From Siphonodentalium dalli (lineage: Eukaryota; Mollusca; Scaphopoda; Gadilida; Siphonodentaliidae), in the NCBI GenBank assembly GCA_032622095.1, contig CP136062.1:18603739-18667738 (forward strand): a stretch of 64,000 nucleotides of DNA. The letters run 5' to 3'. The notes under the pieces were generated by a model that saw nothing but the letters and a program-made list of their open reading frames with translations, was not told the origin of the DNA and ran no database searches. Positions within the stretch are counted from its first letter, which is position 1; every line of letters starts with the position of its first letter. This document shows, in pieces, positions 57,221 to 64,000 of this stretch. Both the position numbers and the translations under genes were made by a program.

Positions 57221-58772
57221 TTGTTAAATCGTACAGTCGGCCTAGTTGTTAAATCGAACAGTCGGCCTGGTTGTTAAATCGTACAGTCGACCTGGTTGTT
57301 AAATCGTACAGTCGACCTGGTTGTTAAATCGTACAGTCGACCTGGTTGTTAAATCGTACAGTCGGCCTAGTTGTTAAATCGAACAGTCGGCCTGGTTGTT
57401 AAATCGTACAGTCGGCCTGGTTGTTAAATCGTACAGTCGGCCTGGTTGTTAAATCGTACAGTCGGCCTGGTTGTTAAATCGAACAGTCGGCCTGGTTGTT
57501 AAATCGTACAGTCGGCCTGGTTGTTAAATCGAACAGTCGGCCTGGTTGTTAAATCGAACAGTCGGCCTGGTTGTTAAATCGAACAGTCGGCCTGGTTGTT
57601 AAATCGTACAGTCGGCCTGGTTGTTAAATCGTACAGTCGGCCTGGTTGTTAAATCGTACAGTCGGCCTGGTTGTTAAATCGTACAGTCGGCCTGGTTGTT
57701 AAATCGTACAGTCGGCCTGGTTGTTAAATCGTACAGTCGGCCTGGTTGTTAAATCGTACAGTCGGCCTGGTTGTTAAATCGTACGGTCGGCCTGGTTGTT
57801 AAATCGTACAGTCGGCCTGGTTGTTAAATCGTACAGTCGGCCTGGTTCTTAAATCGTACAGTCGGCCTGGTTGTTAAATCGTACGGTCGGCCTGGTTGTT
57901 AAATCGTACAGTCGACCTGGTTGTTAAATCGTACAGTCGGCCTGGTTGTTAAATCGTACAGTCGGCCTGGTTGTTAATCGTACAGCCGGCCTGGTTGTTA
58001 AATCGTACAGTCGGCCTGGTTGTTAAATCGTACGGTCGGCCTGGTTGTTAAATCGTACAGTCGACCTGGTTGTTAAATCGTACAGTCGACCTGGTTGTTA
58101 AATCGTACAGTCGACCTGGTTGTTAAATCGTACAGTCGGCCTGGTTGTTAAATCGAACAGTCGGTCTGGTTGTTAAATCGAACAGTCGGCCTGGTTGTTA
58201 AATCGAACAGTCGGCCTGGTTGTTAAATCGAACAGTCGGCCTGTTTGTTAAATCGAAAAGTCGGCCTGGTTGTTAAATCGAACAGTCGGCCTGTTTGTTA
58301 AATCGAAAAGTCGGCCTGGTTGTTAAATCGAACAGTCGACCTGGTTGTTAAATCGTACAGTCGACCTGGTTGTTAAATCGTACAGTCGGCCTGGTTGTTA
58401 AATCGTGCAGTCGGCCTGGTTGTTAAATCGAACAGTCGGTCTGGTTGTTAAATCGAACAGTCGGCCTGGTTGTTAAATCGTACAGTCGGCCTGGTTGTTA
58501 AATCGAACAGTCGGCCTGGTTGTTAAATCGAACAGTCGGCCTAGTTGTTAAATCGTACAGTCGACCTGGTTGTTAAATCGTACAGTCGGCCTGGTTGTTA
58601 AATCGTACAGTCGGCCTGGTTGTTAAATCGTACAGTCGACCTGGTTGTTAAATCGTACAGTCGGCCTGGTTGTTAAATCGTACAGTCGGCCTGGTTGTTA
58701 AATCGTACAGTCGACATGGTTGTTAAATCGTACAGTCGGCCTGGTTGTTTAATCGTACAGTCGGTCTGGTTG
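57221..58772 (+). repeat. 25-bp minisatellite, ~62 units
   Basis: TTGTTAAATCGTACAGTCGG followed by CCTGG, repeated without spacers. The main variable sites are GTACAG/GAACAG, GTCGGCC/GTCGACC and CCTGG/CCTAG. One unit (about 57971) lacks an A. Confidence 0.98.
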
Positions 58773-59026
58773 GAATTGACGTTTGTTTTCATTGCCAACT
58801 TTTTTTTAAATATGTTTTATTTCGGACTAAAACATGAACAACATCATCGCAAAAATATATGATGACAATTCGGTTGTACATACACATGTATGAATCAATC
58901 TAGTGGATTAGACTAAGATTTCGAGGACACTAGGTCATCATATCTCCATGAAGATACAGCTGTTTTAGAAATGTTAAAGACATGTTGTTATATATCATCT
59001 ACACGTGCCTGACACGGAGCGAGACT
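58773..59026. other. Spacer downstream of lectin-like fragment
   Basis: No clear AATAAA for the minus-strand gene; nothing else recognised. Confidence 0.4.
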
Positions 59027-59296
59027 TTAAGTTGTTAATGTTAGGCTCTGAGTCTGTTCTAAAATGAAAGCAATCCTCTGTATCGAGCAGAATGGTGTAT
59101 GATGTATCCTTGGAGGATCCTGAAAAGTCAGAAGACCAATGAATTTGTGTTCTCTTTTATCACAAAGGAAACTGTATCTCTCTTGACAAATTGCATCTTT
59201 GTTTGTGGCAAAATTTTTTAATGGGACAGACTCAATTGCGTTATAATACATGAGACATTCTAGCATGCCATTCTCTGATGGTTCAAAGTCCCTCAA
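59027..59296 (-). CDS. C-type lectin-like domain, C-terminal exon fragment
   Basis: An 89-codon open frame on the minus strand. Near its start it reads FEPSENGMLECLMYYN, matching the family's GEPN...E(N/D)CV region. It then has NKDAICQERYSFLCDK, matching the terminal WNDxxC-x7-C pattern (here K replaces N and N replaces W). The two Cys pairs that close a C-type lectin fold are present at LEC...AIC...FLC. The EP-S form replaces the sugar-selecting EPN, so carbohydrate binding is uncertain. A tail of about 40 residues follows. Possible acceptors are AAATTGAG or GAACCATCAG. With 59942-60190 it makes most of one domain; the linking exon was not found, so it may be a gene fragment. Confidence 0.55.
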   Translation of the reverse strand: MRDFEPSENGMLECLMYYNAIESVPLKNFATNKDAICQERYSFLCDKREHKFIGLLTFQDPPRIHHTPFCSIQRIAFILEQTQSLTLTT

Positions 59297-59299
59297 TTT

Positions 59300-59940
59300 G
59301 CAAGAATATAATTATGTATCTCTTAAATATAATGATAAATATATATTTTAATGCTTTCTTCTATGTATATGTTTTTGCTGGCTCACTATATGAACATCAT
59401 GATTGTCGTCTCCTTACAAATATGTCAGTTGAGAAGATATAACTTAATTCAGTCACATGATGTCGAGGTTGTGAAATTTGAACGCCAAAAATGCATTGAA
59501 ACAAATTATGGAGATGAATATGTATAACTGTCAATATCGGCGATAACTCATTTTTATCAATGTTAGTATACCCCACCCGATACAGCCCTGCTCCAAACGG
59601 CATCAAATGTAGCGTTTTAATCCATACTTTGATTCCTCTTATCATTGGAGAAGAACCTGTATGAAGTTGGTGGGAATTAGAGCTAAACCTATTTTTTTTT
59701 GTGTATCAGATTGGTGACCATCCCCTCCCTTCCCATTCATGACTCGAACGGCACCATAACATGTAGTTTCCCTTGTAAAATGTTTACATAATAAGTTCAA
59801 CAAACGACCAGGTCATGGACAAATCACATCGGGAACACCGGTGTATACTTTGGTCCAAATTATAAAATTATGTGGTCCCATGTAAGATTGGGTAGCTTAA
59901 AAGCTGTAGTGCTACCCCGAGTGCGGTTATTTTGGGACGC
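59300..59940 (-). other. Putative intron or missing central lectin exon
   Basis: The central WxWxDG...W segment of the domain should be encoded here. The open frame at 59397-59645 does not show it convincingly. Confidence 0.3.
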
Positions 59941-59941
59941 G

Positions 59942-60190
59942 CTAAAGTTGTACTGCGACACCGACGCCGATTAAAGCTGTAGTTGGAATGTCCAAGTTCG
60001 TAAAAGTTCTATTGACTATGCCGATGATTTGAGAAGCTTTATTGTTTTTGGGATATTGTAGAAAGGCTAATCTAGCCGTGTCAAATTGAGCTATAGCGAT
60101 GAGATTTTTCGCCAGGACAACACATTTTTGGTTTTCGTGGGGTGTGTATTCGCTGGATGTCTTAAAGTTGCAGTACCGGTATGTAACCAT
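59942..60190 (-). CDS. C-type lectin-like domain, N-terminal exon fragment
   Basis: A minus-strand frame containing KCVVLAKNLIAIAQFD then TARLAFL and IIGIVN. This aligns residue for residue with the classic C-x6-L-A-x-I...FL...WIGL opening of C-type lectin domains (I replaces W in WIGL). It lies upstream, in transcript order, of 59027-59296, at a plausible intron distance of ~650 bp. The likely acceptor is TTAAGACATCCAG within the frame; the first 12 codons may be intronic. The donor is unclear. No signal peptide exon found upstream. Could be a decayed lectin gene. Confidence 0.48.
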   Translation of the reverse strand: MVTYRYCNFKTSSEYTPHENQKCVVLAKNLIAIAQFDTARLAFLQYPKNNKASQIIGIVNRTFTNLDIPTTALIGVGVAVQL

Positions 60191-60559
60191 TATGACCGCG
60201 TTAATTGCTTTCGACGTTTAGGTATGAACAATGGGTGGGCCATGCACTCCTGGTGGGAACACAATACCTCCGATTTTTTCAGCATTTAGAAGCTTTCTGG
60301 TGTGGGGAATGAGAAACCTGCAGTAATAAGTTTCTTGGTCGAGTTTATAAAAAAAAACTCGACTTATGGTTTGACGAGGGGCGGTTGGCGGGCGGGGGTG
60401 GGTTTCGGACCTAAAGAATGCCTTATAACTTTGACATTTGTGAACGGATTGAAAAACATTTCGGTATGTGAGTTGCTCCCAATGACTATTTACTGCCTGT
60501 AAAAAATGGGTCACGTGCGAAATGTTTAACAAGAATTATCCATTTGATGACTTTTTTGC
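60191..60559. other. Spacer, no gene confirmed
   Basis: Contains GTCGAGTTTATAAAAAAAAA then CTCGAC near 60338, a small imperfect hairpin. Overlapping frames on both strands have no motif. Confidence 0.3.
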
Positions 60560-60564
60560 ATTTT

Positions 60565-61005
60565 GTTCACCGTTAGCGCGATAACTCAATCAAATATTAA
60601 CTGATTACAACCATATCTGATATATGAGTCTCTTACAACAATATCTCGGACGAGTTCGAAAACCAGGTGTGTCCGACTTTTTCCCCCGGAGTTATGGGCC
60701 TTAGTTTGTCTATTTTTAGAATTGTTTTTACCGTTAGCGAGATAACTGAATAAAATATTAACTGATTCAAACTATATTTGATATATGAGTCTCTTACAAC
60801 AATATCTCGGACGAGTTCGAAAACCAGGTTTGTCCAATTTTTTCCCCCAGAGATATGGACCTTAGTTTGTCTATTTTTAGCATGTTTTTCTCTGTTAGCG
60901 CGATAACTCAATTAAATATTAACTGATTCAAACCATATTTGATACTATTTGAAACAATATATCTCGGACGAGTTCGAAAACCAGGTTTTTCCGACTTTTT
61001 GGGCC
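60565..61005 (-). repeat. 161-bp tandem repeat, 3 units
   Basis: GTTAGCG starts at 60572, 60733 and 60894, an exact 161-bp spacing. Each unit has GATAACT, ATATTAACTGATT, CAATATCTCGGACGAGTTCG and CCTTAGTTTGTCTATTTTTA. Confidence 0.95.
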
Positions 61006-61172
61006 TTGTGTGGGCCTTATTGCCAAGTTATTGGCAGAAGTTTTTTTCGACTGCCAATAAATTCGACATAGCATCTTAGATGCGCACCGCTTGTTTGTAA
61101 TAATTTGAATGATTAGTTGTTTTAACGGAATTCTGAGGCGGTGCATTCGTGTAACCAATATATTTTATATTA

Positions 61173-61813
61173 TCTATTATATATTTTGGAAGATCTGTGT
61201 GTCTGTCTGTGTGTGTCTGTCTGTCTGTTCGCGATGGACTCGAAAACGACAGAACCAATTTCGATGAACGCCCAAATATCACGGGATTTCGATGAAACTT
61301 GGTATGTGGGGTACCTTCGGCCTGGGAGTGGTATAGGCCTATTAATTTGCCCGTGCGACGTGACATTGACCTTGAAATCGGGTCATTTCAACGTCAAACT
61401 CCCGAATATCACGGGATTTGGAGAAAATTAGTGTCTAGAGATACTTTCGTATGGGGAGCATCATAAGCCTATTCATTTGCCCGTGCGATGTGACCTTGAC
61501 CTTGAAATCGGGTCAATTCAAGGTCAAATCGCGAATTTTGATGGGATTTCCACGAAATTTGATACATATGGTTACTTTTGTCCACTGAGTGTTTTGGACG
61601 GGTCAAATCGTGACCCCGACCTGACCTTGACCTTCAAAATGATCAATTCAAGATCAAATCGGGTAAAACCGGATGGATTTCGACGGGTACTTTTGTCGGG
61701 TACTTTTGTCCGGGTAGTGTTTTGGACAGGGTCAAATCGTTACCCACCTGACTTTGACCTTCAAAATGGTCAATTCAAGGTCAAAGCCCGGACGAAGTCG
61801 GGTCACCTTCTAG
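61173..61813 (+). mobile_element. Helitron-like element C
   Basis: TCTATTATATATTTTGGAAG after A, to CTAG before T. The hairpin is GCCCGGACGAAGTCGGGT. A TCTG/TGTG microsatellite follows the 5' end. The interior repeats TGACCTTGACCTT and CAATTCAAGGTCAAA. Closest to element A. No Rep/helicase. Confidence 0.83.
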
Positions 61814-62133
61814 TATAATATATATTTTGGGACTTCTGTTTGTTTGTTTGTTTGTCTGTTAGCTATGGCCGGGAAAACTGTCGGACGGATTGAGCCCAAA
61901 CTTCATATCTAAGGGTAAAATCCCAGATGGAATGTCATCGCACCGCTTCTGAGAACGTCAGCGCACTCATTCTCCAATCCCCCGCCACCGCAATGTGTAG
62001 TTCATGTGTTGATCGCGTGATAGTTAAAGAGCGTTCGTATCCGCAGTGTCGTTGAAGAGCTGTATGTGTCCAGACATGAGCGTGTCTGTGTACAGACATG
62101 AGCGTGTTGTGTGATGCTGTGTTCGTACTTATA
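61814..62133 (+). mobile_element. Helitron-like 5' fragment D, abutting C
   Basis: TATAATATATATTTTGGGAC, a (TTTG)n run, then GCCGGGAAAAC and GAGCGTTCGTATCCGCAGTG match the 5' half of element E. The leading TC and the 3' half are missing; it is cut by the repeat at 62134. Confidence 0.7.
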
Positions 62134-62940
62134 TTATAATAGTCCTCCGAACCCGTTGGGTTGGCGACAAAAAGGGGCATAACTCAGTCAAAATCATGCG
62201 GACGAAACCCATATTCGAACTTGATCTGTATTTTGGGGCGGTATACCTAATATATCAAATTTGGTTCAGTTCACTTGATTCAATCTAAAGTTATCATCCG
62301 GAAACCGCAAATCGGGTAAAATCTAAGTCGAAAAATGGGCATAACTCAGTCAACTTCATGCGGACGAAACCCATATTCGAACTTGATCTGTATTCTGTTG
62401 TGGTAAACTAACATACCAAATGTGGTTCAGTTCACTCGATTCAATCTAAAGTTATCATCCGGAAATCGCAAATCAGGTAAAATCTAAGTCGAAAAAGGGG
62501 CATAACTCAGTCAAATTCATGCGGACGAAACCCATATTCGAACTTGATCTGTATTTTGTTGTGGTAAACTAAAATACCAAATTTGGTTCAGTTCACTCTA
62601 TTAAATCTAAAGTTATCAGTAAACCCACATACCAAATTTAATTTAATTTGGTTCACTCTAACTAAAGTTATCATCCGGAAACCTCGGACGCACGCACGCA
62701 CGCACGCACGCACGCACAGGCTGATTATAATAGTCCTCCGAACCCGTTGGGTCGGCGGACAAAAAGGGGCATAACTCAGTCAAATTCACGCGGACGAAAC
62801 CCATATTCGAACTTGATCTGTATTTTGTTGTGGTAAACTAACATACCAAATTTGGTTCAGTTCACTCGATTCAATCTAAAGTTATCGTCCGGAAACCAAA
62901 AGCGGACGGCGGACGGCGCGGGCGACGTCAACTATTACAC
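62134..62940 (+). repeat. ~161-bp tandem repeat array with (ACGC)n
   Basis: GCATAACTCAGTCAA recurs at about 62178, 62339, 62501 and 62770, with CGGACGAAACCCATATTCGA and TTATCATCCGGAAA in each unit. CACG repeats lie at 62689-62718. The boundary phrase TATAATAGTCCTCCGAACCC appears at 62135 and 62726, suggesting two elements of one family back to back. Confidence 0.88.
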
Positions 62941-63557
62941 AAAATATATGTTTGTCGAATATTTGACACAAATAATGGCTTTTCCTTGATATGCTTGAGT
63001 ATTCGAAAACCACAAAAATGACAACTTTAGAAAAAAATAACGGTACTTTTTCTTAACAACATCAGTTTGTCATAACAGCATCATAGCAATTCAGCAGAAT
63101 CCTATATATATATACTGCATCATAGCAAATTTGCAGGACCACTTGGCCATGGGTGTGTGCTGATTCTAAAAATGTTCAAATGATTTCTGTACAAATTTTG
63201 TCTAGGTCAAACCCTATGTTGACTGGATTAACTAACGCAAGAGAATAGAAAAGTCGTACCGTGCATGTGATAGAAAATGTAAATATTCTTCAAATATTCT
63301 GGATGGAAATGCCGCACTGGTTTATATCAGTTGAATTTATATGAATTTTGGAGGGCGCGGTGTTGTCTCTATATATATGGTGTTCGATAATATTTACTAT
63401 TGACTATTCGTTTGTTAACGGAGCCAACTGGCTAATGGAACTCGGATCGCGTGTCGCGGGTACCCCACCTAAAAGCCAGTGGTAAGAAACTTCAAATATA
63501 TAAACGCAATCCTATACATTTTGCGTGTGTATACTTTGGCTTATTTACATCAAATAA
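62941..63557. other. Spacer, no gene seen
   Basis: Unique-looking sequence before the retrotransposon fragment; TA-rich near 63105. Confidence 0.35.
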
Positions 63558-64000
63558 ATTTATGTCTACATTAAAGATTCCCATCAGATGTATGCACAAT
63601 GGCTGCAGTGTCACTCGGACCCCCTCGTTCTATGGGACGTCTGGTATCTCTTGTCGCGGAACCGCCACCGTTCAAGAGAACTACGACACCTTGTGATCCT
63701 TCTAAACAAAACCACATACTCAAATAACCTGCTCTGTGCTCAATGTGGTTCGACGTATACTAATGAAATTATACATGTAACGTTTGAGTGCCGTGCAGCT
63801 GTGTTGATTCGCCTCCGTGATATATTCTGGGAAAGAGTGATTGATATGTACGATATAGAGGAATATGAGTTTCTAGCTTCTCTCTCGGAGGAGTCCCTTA
63901 CATCTCTCTTCCTAGGAAATGTAAACATTTTGGAACGAACAAATACTCTGCCTAATGTCGGAGACCTCATCGTCGACGCTGCCGTCTTCCTTCTTCATGC
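63558..64000 (+). pseudogene. Non-LTR retrotransposon ORF2 C-terminus, runs off window
   Basis: A frame open from 63558 (after TAA at 63555) to the window end, about 147 codons; first Met at 63588. It contains CAQCGSTYTNEIIHVTFEC, a C-x2-C-x9-H-x4-C zinc-knuckle-like motif of the kind found C-terminal to the reverse transcriptase in many LINE-type elements. It is preceded by a basic segment (LLSRNRHRSRELRHLV) and followed by an acidic helical tail (DMYDIEEYEFLASLSEESL). No reverse transcriptase domain precedes it within the window, so the copy looks 5'-truncated. It could also be a host gene exon with a zinc-binding motif. Confidence 0.55.

Noticed and set aside
1-64000. tRNA or rRNA genes
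   Set aside because: I scanned for B-box-like GGTTCGAxxCC with a matching A box and for conserved rRNA words and found none; short candidates such as GATTCGAACC at 14208 lack a cloverleaf.

Overview
The window looks like intergenic and intronic DNA from a large, repeat-rich animal genome. It is AT-rich and has no operons or long ORFs. It is crowded with DNA transposon derivatives, Helitron-like elements ending in CTAG, minisatellites and long perfect palindromes. Dense ACATGTAC-type words, Helitrons carrying microsatellites, and many non-autonomous foldback elements suggest a mollusc, perhaps a bivalve. That placement is inference, because no diagnostic gene is present.

Layout. 0-5 kb: TG-rich sequence, a diverged 460-bp direct duplication, a 149-bp palindrome, and a 1.08-kb hAT-like element with a perfect 8-bp target duplication. 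5.3-13.5 kb: a nested cluster of TIR elements, including two inverted copies of a ~1.4-kb element, 345-360-bp relatives inserted at TA (one inside another copy of itself), and G/C-tract tandem arrays. 13.5-22 kb: hairpins, a 28-bp minisatellite, palindrome-bearing elements, and two head-to-tail Helitrons. 22-34 kb: the lowest repeat density, with a candidate promoter and signal-peptide first exon at 24.4 kb, a 180-bp MITE with a visible empty-site paralogue, and TTAA-flanked elements. 34.5-46.5 kb: a 2.6-kb foldback element split by a TTAA-flanked element, two elements with TTA target duplications, a 578-bp palindrome and another Helitron. 46.6-50.2 kb: an X-Y-Y-Y-X direct-repeat block. 50.5 kb: a candidate Cys-rich terminal exon. 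51-58.8 kb: small minisatellites, a 1.2-kb palindrome with tandem-repeat arms, and large 29-bp and 25-bp arrays. 59-60.2 kb, minus strand: two fragments that together read like a C-type lectin domain. 60.5-64 kb: more tandem repeats and Helitrons, then the C-terminal end of a non-LTR retrotransposon ORF running off the window.

The strongest unusual signal is a 67-bp near-perfect palindrome present ten times. It is often paired in inverted orientation and sits inside elements with three different sets of ends, so it behaves like a separable module. Protein-coding evidence is thin throughout: only the lectin-like fragments and the retrotransposon fragment have family-level support. The secreted-protein exons rest on promoter, signal peptide and splice-site appearance alone.
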